A DNA stretch of 64,000 nucleotides from Hirudo medicinalis (lineage: Eukaryota; Annelida; Clitellata; Hirudinida; Hirudinidae). Within the stretch, counting starts at the first letter, position 1. Each line of letters begins with the position of its first letter. Made by a program: the position numbers and the translations under genes. The notes under the pieces were generated by a model. The model was not told the origin of the DNA. It worked only from the letters and a program-made list of their open reading frames with translations, and did not search any database. Positions 1 to 13,744 of the stretch are shown here, in pieces. The DNA lies in contig MPNW01000033.1 in the NCBI GenBank assembly GCA_011800805.1, forward strand, positions 152,969-216,968. The letters run 5' to 3'.

Positions 1-1000
1 AGCAGGGCGCAATACAAATTTGGGGAAATATTATTGTACATAGTTAACACACATTTAATGGCGTGCTATTAAATGTGTCATTACATCATTTGCATGATTG
101 TTGCCTTACAGTGAACGGCCTGCTCATTTCATTGATACACCGACATCGGCATTGATACACACATCTCGGGTGTGCGAATGAGGAATCATGAGGAATCATG
201 AGGAATGGAAATAATGAGTCGAGTCAATAAGACGAATGTAAACTGATGCCCACTGGAAAGTGCTCAAATGTTCTCAAGAAAGAAAGACAAAACTTGTCCG
301 GCTTTTTAATATTAGAAAGGTAATCATTAAAATCAGCTTTTGAAAATAATATTTACGACTCGTTTAAATTAGGAACAAAGATGCGAGATGCAGAAAGTAG
401 TTGGCTTCTAAAAATCTTCTAATTACAACATAACCACCGAGACATGAAGCCTGAGACACTAGACAAAGATTCCACGAATGTTTTCAAATCACAACTTATC
501 GGATAAATCAGGCATTTTTCCACAACCTATCTCTTGCCATCCGTATGGGTGGAATTCTATAATTCTTGCTGTTTAAAAAAGACCTGCAGAACAACCTCCC
601 CTACGTTCTCACCATCTCCATAGTACGAGTGGAAACAGTTTTGGAGAGGTGACGAGCAACAAGGTTGAACCGATGTTCATCATCATCATCGCCATCGTCA
701 TCATCATCATCGCCATCATTGACATCGTCATCATATACGTCAGAAACATCAAAGACCTTCAATTATAATAACGATAATAGAAATGCTGACTCGAGTGAGA
801 GAGGAGATCGACATTGAAAGCAACAGAAAGAACAACAAAAAGCTTCACTCGTGACCATGGAAACCGATCATTAACTACAAAGAATCAACAATCATTAACC
901 ACAAACAACCATAAGCTACCGTGCGACTCTCGTTCGAACATCAATCACTCATTTTTAATGACATTCAACAAGTTGAGTTTTAGAGGAAGTTCTAATGCGA
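1..1000. other. Gene-free or unresolved 3' flank of glypican
   Basis: No convincing exon was recognised. A degenerate CAT/CGT-type triplet block lies at about 675-745. The missing 3' exons and 3' UTR of the glypican could fall here. Confidence 0.4.
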
Positions 1001-1059
1001 AATCAAGGTCTTCGCAGTTCCCTTGAAGAGTGAATTGAACGTTAAAACAGGGGACACCG

Positions 1060-4000
1060 AGTGCAACTCTTGCATGTCTGACGGTCGGCGAGACACAGCA
1101 AGCATGGGTACAGGTGTTCGAACCGACACAAGCTGATCTCGCGATCTTCGATGAGGTCCTGCATCAACTGGGGGCTGTTGATGTCGGTCGAAATGGAAAT
1201 TGCAAATTGTGAACAAGCCGTCAATTCACCATCACCGACGATCGAAAGATAAACGCATGTAATCCAGAGGCTAATTTCATGCGTCTCAACTCGCAAGTAG
1301 GAAATGAGTGGACGATAATGGAGGCAGCAGGAGGTTGACTAGATATATGACCACGAATCAGAGAGGTGTTGATGGGATTCATAAATATTTACTCTAATAA
1401 TAATAATAATCATCATCATCATCATCATCATCATCGTAAGCGCCAGATGGATGAGGAGGAGACGACAGCTGGAAAGTCCTGAAAAGCTGGATGGAATTAA
1501 TTTCATAGGAGAGATCTCTACACAGCCTCCAATAAAACCAAGGAAGAATTTTGAATGAAAAGTGTTCCCCACCACAGTTTAACGTCAACTTGGTCCTCAC
1601 ATTCATCCATCTGCCAACTTTCTTGTCAAATATCGCAATAGTTACATTTAATTGCACAAGCCAGGCTCGTAATTACGCTGTAATGCCTAATTATGGTATC
1701 ACGACTGCCCTGACTGAACTCATGGAAGAATAGGAATGAAATGAATAATTAATATTTGTTTACCCTTCAATGCTACAAAGTAGAGTACCCAAATTCAGCA
1801 CCCGACCCACCGACCGACCGACCAACCAACCAACCAACCAACCAACCAACCAACCGACCAACCAACCAACCAACCAACCAACCGACCAACCAACCAACCA
1901 ACCAATTAATGAACCAGCCAATCGTCTAAAGAACAATTGGACCTGTAAAATATATTCAAATAACCAAAGCACTTCCTACCCAAGTAGTTATCCCACGGAA
2001 ACTCGAGTTGATGGTAGGGAGCATAGCAACCACTCATGACGTCAGAGCAGTAAGAGGAGCAAGGTCTTAGGTTGTTCAGTCCACTGCAGTGAAGGCAGAC
2101 GGTCATTCGGGCATGGTCCCTGATGCACGACTGAGACACTTTAACCTGCCAATTATCGTCAAGGATTCAAATCTTGAGGTTCACGCCTCACTGCTAAAGA
2201 AATTAATCAGTCGTGCATTTTAATTTCTACTATATTCGTTTTTATTCTATTTTTAACTGCAAGGGGTCATGCATGATTGTAGTTCCTAATCCATTCCGTG
2301 CAAGTCAATGGATCGTCGACAATTCAAGTTGAGATTAAGGATTACACAAAACATTTCGTAAAAAATGAGAGGCATTCTGCACGGAGGTGATCAGTCACAA
2401 TTTGGAGCACCAGTGCAGAAATTACCCCACTCATCATCCGGACCGAATGGATGGATGGAGCTGGAAGGACATCCACAACGGGCAAATCCACTCACGTGAT
2501 CACTACCACCACTTTGGACCGCTAAGTGGTTCCAATGAATAGGCCGACTTAATAACAAAAAGTAAATGCGTAACTAAAAAAAAGTAGAGTCGAGCTTTGA
2601 CCCCTAAAATTTAATTCAAGAGAATATGAATATGAATATGAATATGAATATGAATATGAGGTTATCACCAAACCTCAGTAAGAGGCATCCGAAATACGAC
2701 GTCTAATTATTCGCAACAAAAAAAAAACATTTCGGCTCCGTTTTGACATTTTTATCAATGATAAAAGCTTCGACCGCGAATGAGACGACGAGATATAAAT
2801 AAACTTCTCAAAATTTCCCATCCCTTTGGAATGCTTACCTTCCGTAAGGCGGTTACGAAGTCCCTCCCGACCTTGAGACCTTCGTAGAAGGTCCGGGCGG
2901 CCACCATGGTCCTCTTCACCTGATTAGACAGCTTCTGGGGCATGTCTTGAAAGGGTTTCAGGGAGTCCACGTGTTCCACCACGCACTTCAAATACCTGGA
3001 AAACATCCATCCATCATCCGTTTCACCATCCGCACAGTCTGAGTCGTAGATACATCTTTTAAGATAGCATCGGCAACATCTCCAGAGGAGATAAAGCACG
3101 TTTGGGCGCCTCTTAATTGGAAGAATAAATGTTAGGCGGGATAACAAAGTAGCTTATCAGTGCAATAATCGATGGGGTAATATTACTCCCAGTGACGTCA
3201 ACGGCAATAATCAATGGAGTAATATTCGAGTATTAATGAAATATTACTTGGCTAAAATTTCCTTAGCGACGTCAACAACATGAAGAACATCTCCACCATC
3301 ACGAGCCATGGAAAGCAATGATGACGAGCAAATAAACTTAAATCACGAATAAATGAGAATCTTTTAAAAACTTTCAATTCATCAGCAGCAGACAACAGCA
3401 GGCTGATAAAATCAAATTTTACTTAATTCTAATAAACAAGTAAATCTGGATTCTATTTGCTGTCTTCAAAAAGTGCTCAAAGTGCAATGCTCGATAAATG
3501 CGATAATTAACGAAATTAAGAGAACTTGTTGTTGAAGGAGTATTGGGCATTGAGGAGAGAAAACATCTTCTGCATGAGGGTCTTGAAGAATTTGTCAAAG
3601 ACCTTTATAATGTCGAGGTCGCGACCGCTCGAGTAATATTGCTGGAGCTGTCGGAAGAGTTCTGCAAAGATGTGAGACTCCTGCATGTACAGCTCTCCGT
3701 ACGTCTTCTTAAACATGTCGTCCAAGTCGAAAGCAGACTTGTTGATCAGCTCGGTGCAGAATGCTGGAGCACAAAAACAATTCGATTCTTCATTAAATTA
3801 TTTATAAATAAAAGAGTAAATCGTTAAACGAAATGCGTATGTTAAGAAACTGCTCGAACGCTTCAAAAGAGCGTAAATCCTTAAAGCCCTTAAGAACGTG
3901 CAGCCTCTTGTGCGCTAAGGACATGGGATGCGATAAATTTCAAAGAACCGATGGAAAGTGTGTGCTTTGAAGCACGAACCTTCAAAATCATAATTCACGC

Positions 4001-6641
4001 CAACACATCTGGAGGAAATGAAAGAAAACTTCATTACTAATTATCCACCTGAGTCGACCAATTATTAGCAGAACCTTTCCAGGTATTTCCAAGTGACCTA
4101 GTCGTCACGTCCTGCTAAGTGCCGATGTGGCACAACAAGGATGTCAATATTGTTTAATGTTCATTTACTTCATTCCTGTCAATTATCGCCAGACTATTAT
4201 GAGGGCCATTAATATCATCATCATCATCATCGTCGTCATCGTCAATCCCATGATTATGACCGTTTATTTTTATGTATCAAATGTTTGTTGATCTTGTGAA
4301 CCTTGTTTCACCGACCCATTCATCGCCTCATCAGTGTTTAAACATGCGATAAATACCGTGTCACGTGACGAATGACATTCTCGTGCTACCGACTCACAAG
4401 ATCACAAGAGATGCTAATTTGGAGAATCCCTTAAAGAATATTTATGTTGGTCAGAAGGAGAACAATCACCTATCGAATTCCTGATCAGGTACTTCTAACA
4501 TTGAAGTCATGGGATGGCTGTGTTCGAGCTGGGGATCGAACGCAAGGCTTTAAACTTGCCAAAACGTTTATCCTCACTCGATAATGTGCTTAAGCCAGAG
4601 ACAGCAAGGTCGGTTAAATCAGCCAAGTTCTGGAATGTTCAACGAGGTGTGGAGATCCACTGGAGTGGTGTTGAGACGTGAATAGGCGCCTACAAGGCAT
4701 TGATAATTACTTCAACCACGAGGGAGTCGATTAATTTCAGAGCTGAGACAACAACTAGCAAAACAAAATTTCCTTCAAAATTGGGTCAGCCACGAGATAA
4801 ATTGGAACCTTCTCTATTTACAAAAGCACGCTCAAAAAGCTTGCATTGGCACGAGGCTTGATAAACGTATCTAGAGAATCTCAAAAGCAGTCTTGGTTGT
4901 TGGAAAGATACTTGAATAGATGAATGGACGGATGGGCGAACGAATGCATGGACATGGATGAAAGAGTCTTGCGAATACATGTGGAGTTCATTACGATCCC
5001 AAACAAACAAAAAAACCTTAAAGCATATCATCATCCTCATTTACTGCCGAACAAAGTCTCATACCCTGTTTAGAAGGCCTCAAAAACAGCATTAGCTGTC
5101 TAGATGGTGGAAACTCCTATAAATTCTAACATCTAGGCTTGCTGTCAGCTATTATCGGAAATTCATTTTTATTCATTTTCACCGATAATACCTTTTTCTT
5201 TTTTTTTCCTTTGTTTAGTTCATCCAAGGCATCTAAAACATGGCTAGGTCAGAGATGGATCGATATCACTGCACTCGCTGTGATCCTTCACATCCAATGA
5301 TACACTCCGTAGTTGGTCACAACGTAAATGATGACATTGAAAGTCTAAATGATATGACATTGAACGTCTAAATGATATGACATTGAACGTCTAAATGGCG
5401 AACAACAACTAATAAGTTATTCGGACTGCATTTCACGATCGAGGTAAGCACGAGTCCTTACGAGAAACATTCTGCACTCCAAACGGCACAGTCGAGCTCA
5501 GACAAATTCTTATGGAGAATGAAACGTTTGAATGAATTGAAAAGAATAATTCATTCACTGAATGCAGTCCCAGCCAAGAAGCTGCTTAATGAAATTGAGA
5601 TTCGATCAAATTTAAATTTCCAATTTACTTAAATTAAAATATGTTGGAAATGAAATATATAGATAATATAAATTATCTTGATTGACAATTATTGCTCTTA
5701 TGGAAATCAACTTGAGTGCAAATGGCCGAGCAATCCCTCCCTCAGTAGAGTACAATTGGAGGAGAGTCAAAACATAAATAATGAATGAATGAATAAATAA
5801 ATAATTAATGAGCTGACTGAGGCCCTTCCAAGGGTCATAAAGTATTTTCATGCCTTGAATTGAGAAGGACAGTAATCGACTTGTAGTACTCGAAAAGTAT
5901 TACCAGCTTTTCTAACAAGCACAAATGAACTTCATCGTCATCAACTTCAGTTACCTTCAGAAATTCGAGTGAAGACTTCATCTCGTGTCATTAAAAATAT
6001 TTCAAACTTAGCAGCAACATTTCCACGATAAACATTAAAATCATGACATTATAATTTATGACATTTTTGTTTAATGTTTTGAATGTAACAATGAAATTTA
6101 AAAAAATGTAATATTGTTGGCCACTTATTATTATATACTTATTATATAGTGTTATTGTCGTTAAAGTAAATATCCAGCATGCAAAGAAATGTGTCTAACA
6201 GTTGTATTTCTCTGCCACAGCAGTCAACGTCTTCTTCATAGCGTCCAGTTTGTGATCCATGGACACAGTGGACAATCCAGCCGTTATGAGTCTCTCTTCG
6301 ATGGCCTTCGTGCAACAGCTGGGTCCAAAACCACACATTTGTAGTGTTTCGTCTGTAACATTACAGTAATGCGTCACAACGGGATACGAATGGATGGAAA
6401 GGTCGGATGAATGAATGAACGAACGAACGAATGAATGAGAGCAAGAAGGCAATAGAAAGAGATTTTTTAATTCGTCGCGTGGGTGGGGAAGAAACACGTC
6501 CAAATGGAAATGCACTTCATCCGCGGGAAGTTGAAAGCACTCGAAAATGGAACGTCAGTCATACTGGGACGAGATGTTAGCGAAACATAATGATGCTTAA
6601 ATGATTTAGTTTCAAATTATTATTATTATCATCATCATCAA

Positions 6642-6696
<55 letters not shown>

Positions 6697-9502
6697 GAGT
6701 AATCAAGTAAATGACATCATCACCATCATCAGATGGCAAATAGATGCCGACAACCAAATAAGCAAAATGCGAACAACCCAATAAATGAAATTCTAGGAGC
6801 ATAAAATTATAATTAAAACCAATCCATGAGGAAATAAGTCTGACAAATGCAGGCCAAGCAAACAGTTTTGGCAGGAGATTCAGACGAGCCACAGCCGGGT
6901 TGGCATGACGAGCTGTGATGATGATTCAATATGGCTTAAGTAAACAACGAATGCACGGCTAGCCGCCTCTTCCACGGCGTCTAGATTGCAGCATGTCTGG
7001 TGCAGCAGTTTATTAGCATCATCCACCGGTCGGTCGGCCGGGAAGACACTCAGTCTGAATCGGGACGATATACGTTCCCAATAAAGATTGTAGTTCTGCC
7101 ACGGATACGTCTTATGCAACTTTGTGGACCGTGGTGCATCGACAACAATAGGAAGTCCTTAGAGGCAACATTCCTCTTTACTCGTCGTCTTTGTCGTCGG
7201 TCGCCAGCAGATGTTGCAGCGAATGTAAACACGACCGGCTACATTCTCACACATCCATTATGCAACTACGGGTCTCATTAGAGATGTAAGCAAACAATTA
7301 TCGTGCGCTCGTACATATTTACCAACGCCACATTATTAACGAGCTCGTTACAAATTGCTACAACCCGCCAAGTAATTAGGTCTCTTTTAATAATAACAAT
7401 AATAATAAATAAATAATCTCCGCAGCTGCATGCCTGCAATCATCAATCACGACTTAACGTAGTTAAAGTGAATTCCTCTTAAATGGTCGGTTATCCTCAA
7501 AAGTTGTTCAAGTGGTCGAGCATTTCTTTCTCTTGCGAATGTCTCACTCAAACAACAGCACCACCGAGGAATGCATCGTCGGCCACCATGCACCACCGCA
7601 AGTCGAATCACTTAAAGGCATCTCTGCGTTTATCTGGCGCTTCGTTGACAACGCTTGAACCCCAGTGATGTTGCAATAGGTAAATACCTATATAATATAC
7701 CTATATTCATAACCACCGACTCATCTCAAAAGCGAAGTGCCAAATAAAGAGTTATGCAATAGTTGCACCCTCCCCATGGCGTTGTCTGTCTGCAGTGACG
7801 CAACGAGTTGGTAATTGGAGTGCAGATGAATGAAACTTCAGAGTGAAGCAGAGAAGTCGAGTGGCTGTGCGTCTGAACTGTAGAAAAGCGGGTACTCCCG
7901 CGTGTTTATCATGCCAATCACAAATGGCAGCACGATGACATTAAAAATGATATAAAAATGTTTCTCTTGTAAATGTTTCAACCTTTGAAAAGTATTAAAG
8001 TATTCGACCCTGCACTTCTGATTAGGTGTCCCGCCCTCAGAATCATGCCAATCAATTGAGCAACCTCATTAAGCCAGAGACTAAACAGCTGTGGCATGAT
8101 GGAAGGATCTCCCCCCTCATCATCTCTCTTCCAATTTTATTTCATTCATTCATTCATTCATTCAGTGAAATGCATGAGCATGAAATTCATTCTGTCATGC
8201 AGTCCAGCTGTAACTGTCATCTTCATAAATCACACATTCCAATGGTAACAATCAACACATTTTCACCCAACTTCCATCATTATCATCAACGAGGACTTCA
8301 CTAACAACTCCACCCCATTATTCCCCTCAACTTTAACGACTGCCATCTTGCTCGTAAAAGTGATCTAATTTGGCATTTCGTGAGGAAATATTATTGTTTT
8401 AAGGCACTAACGCTGACAATTCCACAAAACCATTGAACGAAGCAAATCAACAATTGATCTTAATTATAGTTCCATTCCAATTATCATCAACTTTTCCAAA
8501 AATTCACAAGGAAACAACACATTGAGTTCCTTTCTATATTTTACAAGCACTCTGAAAACTCTCTGGAAGACATCAAATTATGAAACAAAACTGTTCTCAA
8601 TCCATTGTTCTAAGAGTATTTTTAGAACCATTTCAAACCCTTACGACGAGATCGAGGCCAAAAGTGGAATTTGATGGATTAAGTGGTTGTTAATCTATAA
8701 TTGAAACGTGATCGGGTCTTAATTAATATTATTAATATTAAACATTAACACAACTGCTATCAAAAGAGACTGGTCTTATGTTTATCTAGCCTAAGGAATC
8801 AAACAGAAGCTACATCATTATTTTATGGAACATGTTTAGCATGATGACAGTACTGTTTAGTACAAGTAATTATAGAAGTCAAGAATGCTTCATTTATAAA
8901 GCCTTCCTCAAAACTTGAGTTCAGCTCATTTTGTAAAAGTTCGTTTAGTGTAACACATGCACCAGACACATTTGGTCTAAAATTGAAAAAAAAAGAGACC
9001 ATATATCATGCTTTCTGTTTGACAACAAAGGCACTCATTAAGATATATAATATGCAGAAGATAATTAGTGTTTCTAAATTTTTGCTTCCACTAAATTTCA
9101 TGAAACTCTGAATTAGGTAATTTTGAAGTCATTTAACACTTGAAAACAAGAGATATATGTTGCTAAATTGCTATTTCTTTTAATATACATTCTAGAATTT
9201 TACAAAATATTACCTTGTCAACAATGGCATCATAATAAAATAAACGAAATGCACTAATTTAGAGACAGTTGCTAAAAATCAAACAATAATAATCATTTAC
9301 TTTTTATTGATAGCTTTGGAAGGTGGCTGGCATCCAGTCCCCTGGAACTCCAAAAGTTTCTCAAAGAAGAACATGAACCCTGCTCATTCTTCTTTGAGCC
9401 ATCTTTTTTAGAATTTGTCTTTGCACAACATACCACTGAGATCAGAGTTACGAATAGCAATAAGCACACATTAGTGTAATAAAGACTATTTCTTCGGTAC
9501 AT
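1060..9502 (-). CDS. Glypican (GPI-anchored heparan sulfate proteoglycan core), 3' end unresolved
   Basis: Glypicans are cell-surface proteoglycan cores that tune Wnt, Hedgehog and BMP signalling. Exons joined in phase: 9502-9301, 6352-6200, 3763-3526, 2995-2839, 2145-1980 (305 residues). Exon 1 encodes a signal peptide (hydrophobic [15 protein letters not shown]) and the first family cysteine in [13 protein letters not shown]. Exon 2 has [11 protein letters not shown], exon 3 [15 protein letters not shown], exon 4 [19 protein letters not shown] and VAARTF, and exon 5 [17 protein letters not shown]; all are glypican cysteine-rich core signatures. A further exon near 1290-1100 ([11 protein letters not shown], then [13 protein letters not shown]) aligns with the later core, but about 100 expected residues between it and exon 5 were not found. 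The Ser-Gly attachment sites and GPI signal were also not found and may lie below position 1000. The class resembles Dally-like/GPC4/6, with low certainty on the subtype. Introns hold GAATAT, TTA and other simple repeats. Confidence 0.9.
1808..1904. repeat. Tetranucleotide repeat (CCAA)n with CCGA variants
   Basis: About 24 head-to-tail CCAA-type units with scattered CCGA variants, in a glypican intron. Open frames through it (PTNQ repeats, or GWLV on the other strand) are repeat artefacts. Confidence 0.95.
2622..2659. repeat. Hexanucleotide repeat (GAATAT)n
   Basis: Six consecutive GAATAT units in the intron between glypican exons 4 and 5. Confidence 0.95.
4525..4610 (-). mobile_element. 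Possible tRNA-derived SINE relic
   Basis: On the minus strand TGGCTTAAGC (4597-4588) resembles a tRNA A box, and GCGTTCGATCCCC lies about 45 bases downstream as a B box. No acceptor stem closes, so it is not a functional tRNA. It sits in a glypican intron and could be a decayed SINE head. Confidence 0.3.
5329..5399. repeat. Three-copy minisatellite, unit about 23 bp
   Basis: A unit close to ATGATATGACATTGAACGTC recurs three times in tandem within the long glypican intron. Confidence 0.8.
6616..6697. repeat. (TTA)n microsatellite with a short CAT block
   Basis: Long uninterrupted TTA tract, with a short ATC/CAT stretch at its start, in the glypican intron between exons 1 and 2. Confidence 0.95.
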
Positions 9503-10540
9503 CTTGGACTAAAACGTTAAACGAGCTGCACGATTATAAAGAACTAACGATTTTGACTAATTGAGTTGTCATCGACTTGAGCAATTATTGCTAAACTATT
9601 TGTAACATCAATACTGATTGACATGAAGGACCAGATACCGCGCGAGCAAGAGCAACCGTGCGCTCAGGCCGTGTGAACACAATGAAAATAAACAATAACC
9701 ATTCAGACAACCAACTTGCAGACCAGCTGCCAAGGATAATTTAAAACTTTTAAAATGCGCTTTATTTTATCAACTAAAATATAGAATCACGTAATTGTTA
9801 TTTTCAAAAATAAATTTCATTTGCACCATCGAAGTTTAAACTCAAGAAATAAAATGATTGTCGCGGTCCCCCCCCCGTGAGTCATTTACGAAAATAGAAC
9901 TGCAAATTTATCATGTTTTATTAGAATTTTAAAGACGGGCATATTTTTTTGACATATTATTTATTTGATTCATTTATAAAACAATCAATAATCTAACAAT
10001 TAAATTCAACATGATATGAAAATATTTTAAGTTAAATTATTTCTTATTTCATTGCTTTAAGAAAATTTTGAAAAAATTAAACCAAGAAAATATTCAAAAC
10101 TTAATATTTAACAATGAAGAAGCAGATTAGTTTCAATAACAACTCGGGATTCTTCAAGACTTTCAGAAAAAGCAAGAGCAAAGATAAGGACGGGGAAATA
10201 GAATTTGTGAGAACAAAAGTCTTATATTTTAGTGGACTACTTTCTTAGTTTTGTAAAGATTGATTTTCTGGTGTTTTTTTCGGATTGTTTTTTAATATTA
10301 AAGTTCAACTTATGAATAAAGTAAAGTGAACAATTGCATGAAAGCATTAAAAATCAGATCAAATTAAGACATTCATGAAAATAAAAACCTAGCGAATGTA
10401 ACAAAACACCTTTAATTCATTAGACTGTGACGTCAATGTTTTTATTTACATTCAACAGATGAACAACTTTTAGCACGAAGATTCACTATGCTTATTAATA
10501 TTATATAATTATATTATTTTGTATATTTTTGTTTTACGAA
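9503..10540. other. Intergenic region between divergent glypican and FHL genes
   Basis: About 1 kb between two head-to-head genes, so it should contain both promoters. It is AT-rich and has a CCCCCCCC run near 9870. No clear TATA box was assigned and no extra coding exon was seen. Confidence 0.5.
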
Positions 10541-13500
10541 ATGTCACAAACTACTTCGTCTTCTTCAAACCTTTTGACTTGCGTCTTGTGTCAGACAGAC
10601 CTGGAAGAATGCAAGTTCATCGAAATGGCGAATGGAAACTTGTGCCTGTCGTGTTTCGAGATGGAGTACTCCAACAGGTGCACCATTTGCAGGAAGCTCA
10701 TCCGCCTCGATCAACAGGTATCCATTGGAATTATTTGAACGCAAAACATAATCATCAACTCCTTCTGCTTTTTTGTTGTTAAGGAAAAGTATATTTTCAC
10801 AATTGTAGTTCAAGGATCCTTTTTTTTTTAAATATGAAATAAGCAGCTGCCTTCATGTTCTGTTGCATCGATAAAGCCAATGAATAATGATGATGACGAT
10901 GACGACGACGACGACGACGATGATGATGATGACGATGACGATGACGGTGACGACGACGACAACGACGACGATGATGATAACAATAATAATAATAATAATA
11001 ATACTCGTGTCGAAAATAATTCAGGTGATAATCTCGAGCGCGGCTGTTTTCGCGATTTTCAAAATTTTCTAAATTTGCGTCAGTTTTGATTTTTGTGACC
11101 ATGTCGCTTTCCCAGCATTTAGGATTGTGAGGTTATTTATGATTTAAAAGGGGAAAACCTGAAGACTTAGATTTTCAGGATGGATCCTGCAGGCTCCCAC
11201 AAGATGTGATGACGGATGTCAATCTTTTGAATCTCTGGGGCACATTATTCAGAAATGCCCGAGAACGGCTGGCCTACGATATGAGAGACACAACGTCGTT
11301 ATGAGAAGATTGGAACACGTACTGAAAGGAAAAGGATACACAACAAAAATAGAGCCACGTATCCTACAGAACAAGTGCTTAAAATACCAGTTCTGTGCGC
11401 CTGAAATAGCGACACCTACATAGTGTGTGACATAACCATTATCTCAGATGTTTTCAACTTGGACAGGGAGCATGACATACTACATCCAAGATGTTCACAA
11501 GTGGATGTTGAAGAATGCCTCAGTCGGCACCCAGAGGTTGAGTCCGGATGTGAATGCCTTCTGCACTGGAGAGGAGGATGGCTGAAAAATCGTTGAGGTT
11601 CTGGAGAGACTGCGGCATCCCAAGATCAAGCTTCATGAACATTGTGCTCTCTGCTCTCCAACATTCTTACAAAATATGGACAGCACATAAGTGACAACGA
11701 AGGAAGGACAGATCTGTGAAAATGACTGCGAATTTACAAAAACATTAATCGCTGATATTACTCGATGTTGCTGAATTTTTTGGTGACTTCTTTCCTTTCC
11801 TTAATTCATGTCCAGGGAGATCTCGGACCCTTATGGGACACTTATGTTGCTTGCTTTTTATGTTTGCGAGGCAGAGGAATATAAAAATAAAATAAAAAAA
11901 TAATGAAATCTTTGATTCCAAACAATCTTTCACAAATCTCTTCTTTCGAATGAAACCTGCCCAATTTCTTCGGTTTGTTTTCAGCTTTTCCTCTTGCTTT
12001 GAATTATGAACGATTGATGTTAATAACCATTTTGTAACCACCAATTAAATTTTCATCAAACTTATTATAAATGATTATGTAATCTTTAACTAAAGTCACT
12101 TCACCGCTACTTATGAACAGGAGATCAACATTGATGGAATGCACTGGCATGATTCATGCTTCAACTGCTCCTTGTGCAATTTGAATCTCGTCAAGAAATA
12201 TTTTGGCTTCACCAACTCACAACTCATTTGCACGGAATGCTACAGCAAAGAATCGTCACTGGAATGCTCCAAATGTACAGAAAAATTCAGAAATGGTACT
12301 TTTAAGTTAGGCATTCATCTAGTTTCCGAGGCTTCATTCCTGCTTAAAATGTAAAATATTTGTCGGTTTTAATTTAAGGAAGCTTAATAATTTGCCATGA
12401 AACTGTGCCTTGCATCTTCATGTTGTTATCTCGCAGCTGATAAATAAAATTGGTCGATTCGTCTGTTGAATGTTTTGATTGAAGGACAACCAGTGTACGA
12501 GTTTGAAGGAACCTTCTGGCACGACGAATGTTTCCGGTGCAGCAACTGCGACTTTCCCATCGGCGCAAGGCCCTTCATCCCTACGGGATCAAAACCAGTT
12601 TGCATTGATTGCTTCGAACAGAAGTACATCAGAAATTGTCACAAGTGCGGTAAGGTGGGTCGTATCCACAAATCGATGAGCTTGAGTCAAATAATTGAAT
12701 GGATCAAAATGTAATCCATGTCGTCTAGTTGTCATTTTCCTTATTTATTTTGCTCTGTTACGCTGCAATAAAAGTTTAAATTGAGGACTTATGTTGCTGG
12801 AATTGAATCGTGCTGCGAAACAAATTCAGAATGAACTCGAAAGTGGTGATGATATTTCATCAGTGGATGACGTTGCAAACATCAGTTAATGTATTAATTA
12901 GCAGTTAATTAGCACCATATGTTTTCCAGTCATTATGGAATCAGTTAGTATTAACAATTGAATAATTAAGTTAATAAGTAAATGAATAAATAAATAACTG
13001 GCTAATTGAATAAATAAATGCATAAATGAATAACTGAATAATTTAATTTATAAATAGTCGTAATGAATAAATTAACGCAAAGAAATTCTTGTTCTGCCTC
13101 AAGGCATTGAAAGCAGATGGTTTGGAGAGTGGTGACAAATTCTGGCACGAGGAATGTTTCTGCTGCCTCTTCTGTGGGAAAGGCCTCTCAACCAGCGGAG
13201 ATTTTGTTTCCCGAGAAAATGAAATCATTTGCACGGAGTGCTACTCCAAGAGGTTCCTCAAGAAATGTCTCAAATGTGGGGCTGACATCGAAGGTGACAT
13301 CACGAATGTTGTTGTGACATAAATATTAATTGGAATTAAATAAATGAAGTAATAATAACAACATATTTAATAATATATTATTTTTAAAATTATTTGTAGG
13401 ATTGAAGGGCCTGAAGTTTGTGAACTTTGAGAACTACAACTGGCACACGAGGTGCTTCAGCTGTTCGAGGTGCAACTGTGGACTCATCGACAAGGGATTC

Positions 13501-13554
13501 GTCATGTTTGGATCTGATATTCTGTGTCCAAACTGTGCCAAAAATAAACTTTAA
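10541..13554 (+). CDS. FHL: Four-and-a-half LIM domain protein (FHL family)
   Basis: FHL proteins are LIM-only scaffolds that link actin, integrin and transcription-factor complexes in muscle and other cells. Exons 10541-10717, 12121-12295, 12485-12654, 13104-13293 and 13400-13554 join in phase to 288 residues (human FHL2: 279). The order is the family's: an N-terminal half LIM (CVLCQTDLEEC to CTIC), then four LIM domains each opening with a W-H-x-x-C-F-x-C core (MHWHDSCFNCSLC, FWHDECFRCSNC, FWHEECFCCLFC, NWHTRCFSCSRC) and ending GSDILCPNCAKNKL. The Cys/His zinc ligands look complete. The start is the ATG at 10541, just ahead of the first zinc finger. For exon 3 the donor GTGGGT at 12655 was preferred over GTAAGG because it restores family spacing. 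An AATAAA lies about 30 bases past the stop. Intron 1 carries a dead retrotransposon fragment and GAY repeats. Confidence 0.95.
10887..11002. repeat. GAT/GAC (GAY) triplet repeat followed by AAT tract
   Basis: Imperfect ATG/ACG triplets alternating between T and C at one position, then AAT repeats, in FHL intron 1. The poly-Asp and poly-Met/Thr open frames here are repeat shadows. Confidence 0.95.
11202..11700 (+). pseudogene. Decayed R2-like non-LTR retrotransposon fragment (zinc knuckle plus restriction-like endonuclease)
   Basis: R2/NeSL-type retrotransposons end in a CCHC knuckle followed by a restriction-like endonuclease. In the first frame (11202-11423) RCDDGCQSFESLGHIIQKC fits C-x3-C-x7-H-x4-C and is followed by PRTAGLRYERHNVV and later EPRIL, all typical of that region. 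A stop (TAG at 11421) and a shift of frame follow. The next frame reads YIVCDITIISDVFNLD, matching the endonuclease V-x-D-V-T-I-V-S-D strand. Further remnants are CLLHWRGGWLKN and LSALQHSYKIW, in shifting frames. No reverse transcriptase domain or intact end is seen, so this is a 5'-truncated dead copy in FHL intron 1. The clade assignment is tentative. Confidence 0.75.
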
Positions 13555-13744
13555 TGAGAACCGAAACATAAAAATTAGACATTTTAATAAATTTACAACA
13601 AAAAAATGTCAATTTCAGGTGTTTTTCAGTTTGAAAGTAATATCCTTAAAATGCAATAAAAATCATAATTGCACCTGTAAATATTTAAGAAGAAATATGT
13701 TGTTCTATCACAACAACCTAAAAATTAAAACGCAAAAAATTACN

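Noticed and set aside
6880..7119. Minus-strand frame with [14 protein letters not shown] resembling the glypican CC-x-x-x-M-E-E motif
   Set aside because: The true glypican exon 2 at 6352-6200 joins exon 1 in phase and carries the real motif; this frame has no usable splice partners.
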